A stretch of DNA of 64,000 bases, taken from NCBI RefSeq assembly GCF_963082655.1, contig NC_081553.1, positions 39,658,945 through 39,722,944 on the forward strand, read 5' to 3'. The position numbers were made by a program, and so were the translations under genes. A model generated the notes under the pieces. That model saw nothing but the letters and a program-made list of their open reading frames with translations, made no database searches and was not told the origin of the DNA. The DNA is from Stomoxys calcitrans. Its lineage: Eukaryota; Arthropoda; Insecta; Diptera; Muscidae. Shown one piece after another: positions 23,339 to 33,246 of the stretch (positions are counted from its first letter, which is position 1; every line of letters begins with the position of its first letter).

Positions 23339-25106
23339 AACAAGTAAAAAGGCGTTAAGCTTGGCCGGGCCGAACTTGGATACCCACCACCGAGGGTATA
23401 GATGTAAACCACCTTTAATCAAAATCCAGTGAAAATTGCATACCTTATGTCCCATAGCAGTTATATCGAAATATGATCCGATTTGGACCAAATACTAATA
23501 AGTACAAGTCATTGTTCCATTATGAATAACAAAATATAGGTCTTTTTAGTAGCTATACCCAAAAAAAACCGATCTGAATCATATACAACATAGATTTCGA
23601 AAAGCATAATATTAGTCAATGTTTCAAATTTAAGTTAAATCAGATTATGAATGCGTCTTTTTTGGGGCCAAGACTTTAAATCGAGATATCGTTCTATATG
23701 GCAACTATATCCAAATCCTGATCGATCTAAGTGAAATAGAAAAAAGATGTCGAAGGGCCCAACACAACTCACTGTCCCAAATTGCGGCGACATCCGATTA
23801 TAAATGCCCTTTTTTTGGCCCCAAAACCTAAAACCGAGAGATCGGTCTATATAGCAGCTATATCGAAATCTTGACCGATCTGTGCCATAATGCAGAACTA
23901 TGTCAAGGGGTTAAACCTAACTCAATCTCTAAAATTTCGGCAACATCGGACAATAAATGCGCCTTTCATGTGCCTACGACCCTAAATCGGAGAATCGGTC
24001 TATATGACAGCTATATCGAAATCTGAACCGATCTGAGCCAAATTGACGAAGGATGTCGAAGGGTCTAACGCAACTCAATGTCCCAAATTTCAGCAAAATC
24101 GGATAATAAATGTGCCTTTTATGGGCCCTAGACCCTAAATTGGCGGATCGGTCTATATGGGGACTATATCAAGATATAGTCCGATATAGCCCATCTTTGA
24201 ACTTGACCTGCTTATGGACCAAAAAAGATCTATATTGCTGGTATATCTAAATATATTCCGATCTGTAGCATATTTGGTACCTATGCTAGGAGATGTAAAA
24301 CTACTAAATGTTTCAAATTTTAGCGAAATCGGTAAAAATAAAGCTTTTATGGGCTTCAGACCCTTATCGGGAGATCGGTCTATATTGCAGCTATATCTAA
24401 ATATAGTCCGATATGGAATATTTTCGGGTCAGATGTCGGGAGGCCTAAAACTTCTCAATGTTTCAAATTTCAGAGAACTCGGTTGAGAAATAAAGCTTTT
24501 ATGGGCTTCAGACCCTTATCGAGAGATCGGTCGATATAGCAGCTATACCTAAATATAGTCCGATTTGATCTATATTTAGGTCAGATTCCAGGAGGCTTAA
24601 GGTAATAATCAAAGCTTTTATGGGCTTCAGACCCTTTATCGACAGATCGGTATATATGGCAGCTACATATAAATATAGTCCGATATGGACCATATTTGAG
24701 TCAGATGACGGGAGGCCTGAAACTACTCACTGTTTAAAATTTCAGCGAAATCGGAAGGAAACTAAAGCATTTATGGGCATTAGACCCTTTTTCGGAAAAT
24801 CGGTCTATATAGCAGCTATATCCAAATTTGGTCCCATTTGGCCCGTTCATGAACTTAACCAGCGTGCATCAAAAAAACGTATCTGTGCCAAATTTCAGCT
24901 TAATAGCTCAATTTTTGAAGGCTCTAAAGTGATTATAACAGACGGACAGGCAGATGGACAGACAGATTTACGGATAGGCTCACGGACATTGTTAAATCGA
25001 CTTAGAATTTTACGACTTTGTAGGGTCGGAAATGGATTTTTCGATGTGTTGCAAACGGAATGACTAAATGAATACACCCTATATCCTACGGTGGTGTGTA
25101 TGAAAA
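23339..25106 (-). mobile_element. Composite Helentron: type A array fused to type C array
   Basis: In minus orientation the left end is a good A-type 3' block (AACAAGTAAAAAGGCGTTAAG, palindrome, TACCCACCACC). About five A monomers run to the usual leader piece (GAACTTGACCTGCTTATGG), and at about 24225 the sequence switches to C monomers (CTATATCTAAATATATTCC). The right end is a 5' block near 24940-25106 (GACGGACAGGCAG, CGGTGGTGTGTATGAAAAA). The AAAAAA stretch at the junction is a natural place for two elements to abut. Confidence 0.7.
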
Positions 25107-25286
25107 AGAATCTGTGCAAAATTTCAGCTCAATATAGGACAGACGGACGGGCATGGCTAGATCGTCTTAAATTTTTACGCTGATCAAGAATATGTATACT
25201 TTATAAAGTCGGAAATGGATATTTCGATGTGTTGCAAATGGAATGACAAAACGAATATACCCCCATCCTTCAGGGGTGGGCATACA
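25107..25286 (-). mobile_element. DINE-1-like Helentron 5' block only
   Basis: It has the leader (CAAAATTTCAGCTCAATAT), a short GACGGACGG tract, GATCAAGAATATGTATAC and a degraded end hairpin CATCCTTCAGGGGTGGGCAT. There are no monomers; it follows the previous element's 5' end directly. Confidence 0.7.
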
Positions 25287-25324
25287 AATTAAATGAAAAT
25301 TTCCACAATGCCCACAGTTCCACT

Positions 25325-25543
25325 GTTCCATTTCCATTTGTTTCATTTGTTCCATTTTGTTTCATTTGTTCCATTTGTTCCATTTGTTTCATTTGTTTCA
25401 TTTGTTCCATTTGTTTCATTTGTTCCATTTGTTCCATTTGTTTCATTTGTTCCATTTGTTTCATTTGTTCCATTTGTTTCATTTGTTCCATTTGTTCCAT
25501 TTGTTTCATTTGTTCCATTTGTTTCATTTGTTCCATTTGTTCC
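25325..25543 (+). repeat. 9-bp satellite (TTYCATTTG)n
   Basis: About 24 copies of CCATTTGTT or TCATTTGTT alternate in an irregular order. Because the unit is 9 bp, frames without a stop stay open throughout on both strands, giving several overlapping 70-94 codon frames. That is a property of the repeat and no evidence of coding. Confidence 0.95.
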
Positions 25544-25555
25544 ACTGTCTATACC

Positions 25556-26702
25556 ACCAGCAATGTAGATGAAGAAAAATCCAGCGGAAAACATGTGAAA
25601 GGAAATTGTTAGAAAATGTTCATTCATACGTTATATAGTGTCGTATGTTATAATAATTGGAACATGCTGCAAACCAAAAATAAAACGTTTACTATACGAT
25701 GCTAGTGCTCTCTGCTGGCATGGGTAACTCTGACCTTCCTCCAACAGGCAGGAAAAGTGATATCTGTGGGTTAGAGCAAAAGGTGACGCCTTTTGTGCAG
25801 GGAGGGGGTTTTCTTTTTTATAATTTCTTCCTTCCCCTAAGTCACTTGCATTGGCAATGGCAGCCCGTGCCAAGTGAATATGTTTATAATTTCCAAATAA
25901 ATTCTTTTAGTTTTTTTTTCTCCATCTTTCCATTGTTTCATTTATGTCACCGTCTTTTGGTTTTTTCTTCTCTCTCACCGTTCTCCATTGTGCCCCCCGT
26001 TCAAAAATACGCATTGTTGCAAAGCTTATGATTTCTGAATTATGACAACAAATTGTTGTTATATTCCAATCCCCAATCTACAAAAAGATTGCCCTACTCT
26101 CTACACCCCCCACGTATAGCTGCCATTTTGATATGGGAACTAAAGGTATTCCCAAGATGAGGCTTAGCATGGGAGGATTATGATTTTTTCTTTCGTTTGT
26201 CGTTATGTGGATTAATAAATACAGCATTTTTGTTCCAGAGTAGGAGGTAGCTACGTATGCAACTCCTGCCATTTGTTTGCTTATGTTTTTTGTGTTCTTA
26301 GAAGTTTTTTTTTTTGTGAAATATTTTTTCCCATTATATAGAGGAATCTGCAAGAGTTCGAAGGTCAAAATGTACATTGTGCTTTAAAAGTGTAATAATG
26401 TATTTCGGGGATGCGGTGTAATGAGCCATTTTATTCTGGATTTTTAGGAGCTTAGGAAATTTTTTAAAACTTATGATTGAGTCAATGAAATTAACATTTG
26501 TGATAAAATTACAAAATTTTGGATGTAAGTTACGTTGCACACTAGGATGCTGCCATTTTCAGTTTGTTAGGCAGAGTGACGAGGATAGGTTATGATCCCA
26601 AACCTCTTTATTCCTCTCTAATACAAACTAGGAGTCGGCCCAAATGAAATTGTCTATTGTAAATCAATATTTCATCCTTCAACTATGAAATGAGTTTGAA
26701 AC
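25556..26702. other. Unique DNA
   Basis: No repeat family or domain is recognised. Pyrimidine-rich stretches lie near 25900-26000 and T runs near 26305-26315. Open frames up to 110 codons overlap on both strands. Confidence 0.45.
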
Positions 26703-28198
26703 CAAGTAACAAGGCCTTAAATTCGGCCGGGCCGAACTTTGGATACCCATCACCTCGGGTATATATGTAAACCACCTTTCTTCAAAATCCGGTGAAAATT
26801 GCATACCTTATGTCCCATACCAGCTGTATCGAAATATGATCCGATTTGGACCAAATACTAATAAGAACAAGTCATTGTTCAATTGTGTATAACAAAATAT
26901 TGGTATTTTTAGTAGCCATACCTAAAAATAAACCGATCTAAACCATATACGACACGGATGTTCAGAATCCTAACATAAGTCGCTGTGTCAAATTTCAGTG
27001 AAATCGGATTACAAATGCGCCTTTTATGCGACCAAGACCTTAAATCGAGAGATCGGTCTATGTGGCAGCTATATGCAAATCTTGATCGATCTAGGCCACA
27101 TCGCAGATATATGTCGAGGGGCTTAACTTAACCCATTGTCCCAAATTTCGTCGATATCGGACAATAACTGCGCCTTTTATAGCCCCAAGACCTTAAATCA
27201 AGAGATCGGTCTATATGGCAGCTATATGCAAATCTTGATTGATCTAGACCACATCGCAGATATATGTTAAGGGGCTTAACTAAACCCACTGTCCCAAATT
27301 TCGTCGACATCGGACAATAAATGCGTCTTTTATGGCCCCAAAACTTTAAATCGGCTGATCGGTCTATATGGCAGCTATATTCAAATCTGGACAGATCTGG
27401 GCCAACTTGAAGAAAGATGTCGAAGGGCCTAACACAACTCACTGTCCCAAATTTTAGCAAAATCGGATAATAAATGTGGCTTTTATGGGCCTAAGACCCT
27501 AAATCGGAGTATCGGTCTATATGGCAGCTATATCCAAACCTGGACCGATCTGAGACGAATTGACGAAGGATGTCGAAGGGACTAAGGCAACATACTGTTC
27601 CAAATTTCAACAAAATCGGATAATATACGTGGCTTTTATGGGCCTAAGTTCCTTAATCGGAGGATCGGTCTATATGGCAGCTATACCCAAATATGAACCG
27701 ATCTGGTCCAAATTTACGAAGGATGTCGAAGTGCCTAACGCAACTCACTGTTCCAAATTTCAACAAAATCGGATAATAAATGTGGCTTTTATGGGCCTAA
27801 GACCCTAAATCGGAGGATCGGTCTATATGGCAGCTATATCCAAATCTGGACCGATCTGAGACGAATTGACGAAGGATGCTGGAGGGCCTAACACAACTAA
27901 CTGCCCCACATTTCAGCAAAATCTGATAATAAATGTGGCTTTTATGGGCCTAAAACCCGAATCTGGACCGATCTGAGCCAAATTGACGAAGGATGTCGAA
28001 GGGCCTAACGCAGCTCACTGTTCCAAATTTCAGCAAAATCGGATAATAAATGTGGCTTTTATGGGCCTAAGACCCTAAATCGACGGATCGGTCTATATGG
28101 GGGCTACATCAAGATATAGTCCGATATAGCCCACCTTCCAACTTAACCTGCTTATGGACAAAAAAGAATCTATGCAAAGTTTCAGCTCAATATCTCTC
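26703..28198 (-). mobile_element. DINE-1-like Helentron, type A, 5' truncated
   Basis: The left 3' block is decayed at the very end (AAGTAACAAGGCC) but the palindrome and TACCCATCACCTCGGG are clear. About seven A monomers follow. It stops within the leader (CAGCTCAATATCTCTC), where the next element begins on the opposite strand, so the two 5' regions meet head to head. Confidence 0.77.
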
Positions 28199-29582
28199 TT
28201 TTTATACTCACCACCGAAGGATAGGGGGTTTATTCATTTAGTCATTTGGTTTGCAACACATCGAAATATCAGTTTCCGACCCTACAAAGTATATATATTT
28301 CGGATCGTCGTAAAATTCTAAGGCGTTTAAACGATGTCCGTGTGTCTCTCCATCTGTCCGTCCGTCTGTTGTAATCACTCTAAAGCCTTCAAAAATTGCG
28401 ATATTGAGCTGAAAATTGGCACAGGTACGCCTTTTTGATGCACGCTGGTTAATTCTTGAACGGTACAAATCGGACCATATTTGGATATAGCTGCTATATA
28501 GACCGATTTTCCAATGAAGGGCCTAATGCCCATAAAAAATTAAATTTTTATCCGATTTTGCTGAAATTTGAAACAGTGAGTAGTTTAAGGCTTCAAAACA
28601 ACTGAACCAAATATTGTTCAGATCGGACTATATTAAGATATAGCTGCCATATAGACCGATCTCACGATAATGGGTCTGAAGGCCTTAAAAGCTTTATTTA
28701 TTACCAGTTTTCGCTGAAATTTCCAACAGTGGTTTATATTAAACCTCCTGACATCTGACTTAAATATGGTTCAGATTGGACTATATTTAGATATAGCTGT
28801 CATATAGACCCATCTCCCGATAAATGGTCTGAAGCCTATAAAAGCTTTATTTATTACCCGATTTTGCTGAAATTTGCAACAGTGGGTTATTTTAAGCCTC
28901 CCGACATCTGACTTAAATATGGTTGAGATCGGACTATATTTAGATATAGCTGTCATATAGACCGATCTCCCGATAGAGGATCTGAAGGACATAAAAGCTT
29001 TATTTTTTATCCGATTTCGCTGAAATTTAAAACAGTGGGTTAGTATTAATCTTCTGATACCCCACTTGAATATGGTTTAGATCGGACTATATTTAGATAT
29101 AGCTGCCATATAGACCGATCTGCCGATAAGGGGTCTGAAACCAATTAAAGCTTTATTTATTACCCGATTTCACTGATATTTGAAACAGTGAGTAGGTTAA
29201 GACCTCCCAAAATCCGACCTAAATATGGTTCTGATCGAACCATATTTAGATATAGCTGCCATATAGACCGATAATGGAACTGAAGAGCATAAATTCTTTA
29301 TTTATTACCAGATTTCGCTGAAATTTGAAACAGTGGGTGTTTCTGAGCCTCCCGATATCCGACCCTAATATGGTTCAGATCGGTTTACAATTGGATATAT
29401 CTGCCAAAAAAAACAATATTTTGTTGTACAAAATTGAATAGTGACATATATATTAGACCATTCAATGGCCGTGGCGAATTTGGGTACATAAGTTATCCAA
29501 TTTTCACCTGATTTCCATATACACCCGAGTTGGTGGGTATCTAAAGTTCGGCCCGGCCGAACTTAATGACTTTTTACTTGTT
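28199..29582 (+). mobile_element. DINE-1-like Helentron, type C, complete
   Basis: The 5' end TTTTTATACTCACCACCGAA is followed by TATATATTTCGGATCG and a short CCGTCCGTCTG tract. Six to seven C monomers follow (GATATAGCTGCCATATAGAC, AAAGCTTTATTTATTACC), then the C-specific GACATATATATTAGACCATT. The 3' block is good: GTTGGTGGGTATC, palindrome, CTTTTTACTTGTT. Confidence 0.82.
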
Positions 29583-29716
29583 TTTATATCCTCCACCATA
29601 GGATGGGGTTATACTAATTTCGTTATTCTGTTTGTAACTCCTCGAAATATTCCTCCAAGAACCCCATAATGTGTAAGTCCTGAGCTTTCGAAATGCAGGC
29701 AGTGAGTTCTGATCGG
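29581..29716 (+). mobile_element. DINE-1-like Helentron 5' fragment, type B
   Basis: TTTTTATATCCTCCACCATA and TTCTGTTTGTAACTCCTCG are present. It stops after about 135 bp where another 5' end begins. Its first bases overlap the CTTGTT end of the previous element, which shows tail-to-head adjacency. Confidence 0.65.
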
Positions 29717-29967
29717 TTTTTATACCCTCTACCATAGGATAAGGGTATACTAGTTTCGTCATTCCCTTTGTAACACACCGAATTATTGATCTTAAACCCC
29801 ATTAAGTCGATCCAGCCATGTTCGAACATCTGTCCTTCCGTCTGTTTGTGGAAAGCACGCTCACTTTCAAAGAAGTAAAGCCAAGTGCTTGAAGTATAAA
29901 CACTTGCTATTACTATAGGTCGTGGATGGGGTTGTAAACGAGCCTTATCGGACAATGTTTTCATATA

Positions 29968-30406
29968 AAGGGTGATTTTTTTGAGGTTAGGATTTTCATG
30001 CATTAGTATTTGACAGATCACGTGGGATTTCAGACATGGTGTCAAAGAGAAAGATGCTCAGTATGCTTTGACATTTCATCATGAATAGACTTACTAACGA
30101 GCAACGCTTGCAAATCATTGAATTTTATTACCAAAATCAGTGTTCGGTTCGAAATGTGTTCATTCACCGTAACGTTGCGTCCAACAGCATCTTTGAAAAA
30201 ATACGGTCCAATGATTCCACCAGCGTACAAACCACACCAAACAGTGCATTTTTCGGGATGCATGGGCAGTTCTTAAACGGCTTCTGGTTGCTCTTCACTC
30301 CAAATGCGGCAATTTTGCTTATTTACGTAGCCATTCAACCAGAAATGAGCCTCATCGCTGAACAAAATTTGTCAAAATTTGAACACATTTCGAACCGAAC
30401 ACTGAT
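29968..30406. mobile_element. Fold-back Tc1/mariner-type element, copy 1
   Basis: The left arm (29968-30161) starts AAGGGTGATTTTTTTGAGG after TA and carries the start of a transposase frame (MNRLTNEQRLQIIEFYYQNQ). The centre (30162-30379) is the same transposase piece as in copy 2 but in the opposite orientation. The right arm is only about 27 bp long (to 30406) before host sequence resumes, so the right end and its TA are missing. It cannot encode an intact transposase. Confidence 0.85.
30162..30379 (-). pseudogene. Transposase catalytic-domain fragment (inverted copy)
   Basis: On the minus strand it reads SDEAHFWLNGYVNKQNCR, then MHPEKCTVWCGLYAGGII and GPYFFKDAVGRNVTVNE. The spacing and wording fit the DDE-type catalytic domain of IS630-Tc1-mariner transposases: SDEAHF holds the likely first acid of this part, and VWCG-GGIIGPYFF is a common stretch. 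The N-terminal DNA-binding part is represented only by the arms, and the C-terminal part is absent. Non-functional. Confidence 0.75.
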
Positions 30407-30689
30407 GACACACATATGACAATCACATCTACCATGGTCTCAAAAGTTTAAAGCCAAGTATAGCCCGAATCAGTCCATAACCTGATGCAGCCCAAAAGCA
30501 TAGCAATTCTTATCCATTATGTTTTGCTTGCCTATAAATAAAGAACTTAGCTCGCTTTTACTTGTTGACTCTATTTAAGCCATATGGCCTGCATTCTAAA
30601 ATCCAGGTGGTGTTCTTTAACCTCCAACCAACGCTTTGTATACACCCCTGACTTTGAACTTTACATAAGTAGGCCCTTAAAGTTGGCAT

Positions 30690-30952
30690 CTGGGTAAGAA
30701 AAAACCTGTCAGCTCCAAGTATATCGAAGGTATAGATATTGAGCAGTCAGATGCTCTTCAAATTCTGAAGATACCATGTGATGTCCGTTGGTCAAAACAC
30801 GTATTCGTAGTGTCGAAAGAAGCATTTGGGCTTTCTTAAGCGGTGCAGGAAGTATTTCACCTCTTCTGATCTTCTCAATATCTATACTACCTACACCAGG
30901 CCGAGGATGGAATATAACTCTCATTTATGGGCAGGAGCTCAAAAATCATACT
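30690..30952 (+). pseudogene. Non-LTR retrotransposon 3'-end fragment
   Basis: The sequence is homologous to the minus-strand C-terminal region at 41528-41827: both share forms of SDLLNIYTADI-like and LTYMGQSFKII-like peptides and the DNA piece TATAGATATTGAG/AAG. Frames are broken by stops. A third relative is at 38437-38703. The fold-back element copy 2 begins a few bases to the right. Confidence 0.5.
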
Positions 30953-30957
30953 TGCTA

Positions 30958-31563
30958 AAGGGTGATTTTTTTGAGGTTAGGATTTTCATGCATTAGTATT
31001 TGACAGATCACGTGGGATTTCAGACATGGTGTCAAAGAGAAAGATGCTCAGTATGCTTTGACATTTCATCATGAATAGACTTACTAACGAGCAACGCTTG
31101 CAAATCATTGAATTTTATTACCAAAATCCGTGTTCGGTTCGAAATGTGTTCAAATTTTGACAAATTTTGTTCAGCGATGAGGCTCATTTCTGGTTGAATG
31201 GCTACGTAAATAAGCAAAATTGCCGCATTTGGAGTGAAGAGCAACCAGAAACCGTTCAAGAACTGCCCATGCATCCCGAAAAATGCACTGTTTGGTGTGG
31301 TTTGTACGCTGGTGGAATCATTGGACCGTATTTTTTCAAAGATGCTGTTGGACGCAACGTTACGGTGAATGAACACATTTCGAACCGAACACTGATTTTG
31401 GTAATAAAATTCAATGATTTGCAAGCGTTGCTCGTTAGTAAGTCTATTCATGATGAAATGTCAAAGCATACTGAGCATCTTTCTCTTTGACACCATGTCT
31501 GAAATCCCACGTGATCTGTCAAATACTAATGCATGAAAATCCTAACCTCAAAAAATCACCCTT
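30958..31563. mobile_element. Fold-back Tc1/mariner-type element, copy 2, complete
   Basis: A 606-bp element lies between TA dinucleotides (30956-30957 and 31564-31565). Left arm 30958-31151 and right arm 31371-31563 are near-identical inverted repeats of about 193 bp. Each includes the terminal AAGGGTGATTTTTTTGAGG and the first codons of the transposase. So the right end of the parent transposon has been replaced by an inverted copy of its left end. The 219-bp centre carries a catalytic-domain fragment on the plus strand. It is non-autonomous. Confidence 0.9.
31152..31370 (+). pseudogene. Transposase catalytic-domain fragment
   Basis: It encodes FSDEAHFWLNGYVNKQNCR, EEQPETVQELPMHPEK, VWCGLYAGGIIGPYFF and GRNVTVNE without a stop. 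This is the central part of an IS630-Tc1-mariner family transposase. It runs into the inverted right arm, so the last 40 or so residues of the frame are the antisense of the N-terminal region. Because the frame is open and nearly identical to copy 1, the decay is recent. Confidence 0.8.
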
Positions 31564-31565
31564 TA

Positions 31566-31900
31566 CTTGACTGGGTTCAACGGAAAGCAATGGTGTTGAT
31601 TGGGGACAGTAGAGTATCCAGTTCTAGTGCTTCTCTGTACCAGAGATCGTGGAATGTGGGTAACGTTGTAATGCTCTATCGTCACTTTCATGGCTTGTGT
31701 TCCCGGGATATTCGTCGTCTTATTCCTGACGTTAGGATGTTCCCTAGGAATACAAAATTTGCCAGGAACTCACACTCGTTTGTAATTGGTTTGCCAATTT
31801 CGTCTGAACCATTCGTATTTGAAATCGACTTCCAGCTAATGTCTTTCCCACCGACATTGACGTTCAGAAATTTAAGATCCTCTTTACCCCCTCCAATCCT
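31566..31900 (+). pseudogene. Non-LTR reverse transcriptase C-terminal fragment
   Basis: One open frame reads WVQRKAMVLIGDSRVSSS, YRHFHGLCSRDIRRLIPD and NSHSFVIGLP. This resembles the region after the reverse transcriptase core in Jockey/CR1-like non-LTR elements (QRKA-x-x-LIGD, LYR-x-xxG-CS-EI). A frame shift or stop follows. It starts immediately after the fold-back element. It probably belongs with the tail fragment at 41150-41400. Confidence 0.55.
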
Positions 31901-33182
31901 TAACTTTCCTAATGGCCAACGCAATGCACTGCATATATAAGGGACATCCCCTGCGTGTTGGTTGGTTTGGAGCAAATCATACATGATTTGCTCCAAACAA
32001 TTTAACCACATTTTCTTAATTTTAAATTTCATCCAAATTAGCAAGCTTCAAATGTAAAACTACAAGCACATATCATTCAGCCAACAGAAGCAGAAATGAC
32101 CGAAAAAAAACTCACATCCGCTCATATCTTATGAGCCATGCATGTTTGGTGGATTTCAAAAATTATGCCACAGATACAGAACACACAGCAGAAATCTCTC
32201 TCTCTCTCTGATATAACGAATGTCGTAAATAGCCACAGACAACAAATATGAGTCAAAAACACACAACAGGCAACACAGCCCGGAATGACACACGGAATAA
32301 GAGTGCCTCCCGCCCGAGGATGAGAAGGAAAAGAAATGGACAGCAGCAGGACACAGCAAACTGCTGATAAGGAAGCAGACCTTTCAAAAAGCTTAAGCAG
32401 GACATGCAATGCAAACGCCAAAGGACGAGCGACCAAGCCATAGAGCGAGCGAGCGAGCGACCAAGTTGAGTTGACATACCAAAACCAAGACACAAGCAGG
32501 GAACATGGATCATGGTCCTTTCTCCTACTTCCACACTTCAAATAAAAAAGGAAAGAAAAACCCAGCAGGACATAAACCAGCACACTCACTCATCTGCAGA
32601 TAGCTTAGACACACACACACACACACACACGCAGAGATGTCTCTGAAAAATGTTCAGTAGAGAGGGTTTGCCTGCAGCGGCCAAAGGATAAATAAGCCAA
32701 CTGACCTAACATCCACACTCGGCATGCCTAGAAGACTGAAAGACATGCAGAAATCGTTTGCCTGATGTTCCCTCTAAACACTCATTCATACCATATACTG
32801 ATGATGGCGCAGTGATGACCAACTCTGAATGTGGGGTTCCTTCTGCAGGCGAGGGAAGCAGCAGTCGCTCATGCCTGCACTTAGGAGGTCTTTAGTGAAT
32901 GGCCAGAAAAGGCCAGAATGAATTCGATGCTAGTTGCATGGCCTTTTTGTTCCTTTGGAGGCTCCATTATTCCATTGTAATTGCTTGCTTGTGTTTGGTT
33001 TAAGATAGTCATAGAGTGCCAGATAGAAAGGACATTGCAAAGATGAAGGCGACAAAAGAAGCAGCAGCAGCACAGCAGAAGTAGTATTAGCAGCAAACGA
33101 CATTTACAGGCATCAGCCCCAAAAGAATGCACATCAACGGGACTCCATTTAAACATAGGACGAGTATGCACAGTGTTTACAG
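31901..33182. other. Unique DNA with small repeats
   Basis: It contains a perfect 16-bp palindrome (31965-31998), a (TC)n patch near 32197, GAGC repeats near 32445-32460, an (AC)n run near 32608-32630 and GCAGCA-rich sequence near 33060. A 155-codon frame on the minus strand (32122-32589) has no recognisable domain. Confidence 0.5.
31965..31998. repeat. Perfect 16-bp inverted repeat with 2-bp spacer
   Basis: Left arm GTTTGGAGCAAATCAT, spacer AC, right arm ATGATTTGCTCCAAAC. Partial pairing may continue outward. Confidence 0.95.
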
Positions 33183-33246
33183 AAGAGGTTCTGATCGATA
33201 AACTTGATACCATCAATCGTATCAAGTTTATTAATCAGAACCTCTT
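33183..33246. repeat. Hairpin with 28-bp arms and 8-nt loop
   Basis: Arms 33183-33210 and 33219-33246 (AAGAGGTTCTGAT...) are reverse complements with two adjacent mismatches (CG versus TA at positions 33196-33197 and partners); the loop is CATCAATC. It could be a tiny fold-back element, or a precursor of a small RNA. The sequence alone does not decide. Confidence 0.9.

Larger units (their letters stand above)
29717..30566 (+). mobile_element. Type B-like Helentron split by a fold-back transposon
   Basis: The 5' block is TTTTTATACCCTCTACCATA with a poor GTCC tract. Monomer remains run to 29967, then a Tc1/mariner-type fold-back element interrupts it (29968-30406). The rest continues (GGTCTCAAAAGTTTAAAGCC, CATAACCTGATGCAGCC) to a decayed 3' end GAACTTAGCTCGCTTTTACT. 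The palindrome is largely lost. Confidence 0.65.

Noticed and set aside
25270..25627. Overlapping open frames with MEQMKQ, NGTNET and FHLFHL repeats
   Set aside because: They are translations of the 9-bp satellite in several frames on both strands.
30042..31490. Possible active Tc1/mariner transposase gene
   Set aside because: Both copies carry only a 73-residue catalytic fragment joined to inverted arms; the DNA-binding and C-terminal parts are missing.
32122..32589. 155-codon Cys- and Leu-rich open frame, minus strand, membrane-like
   Set aside because: It crosses (TC)n and GAGC repeats and is matched by other open frames on the same strand. Hydrophobic Cys-rich translation is expected from such sequence by chance.
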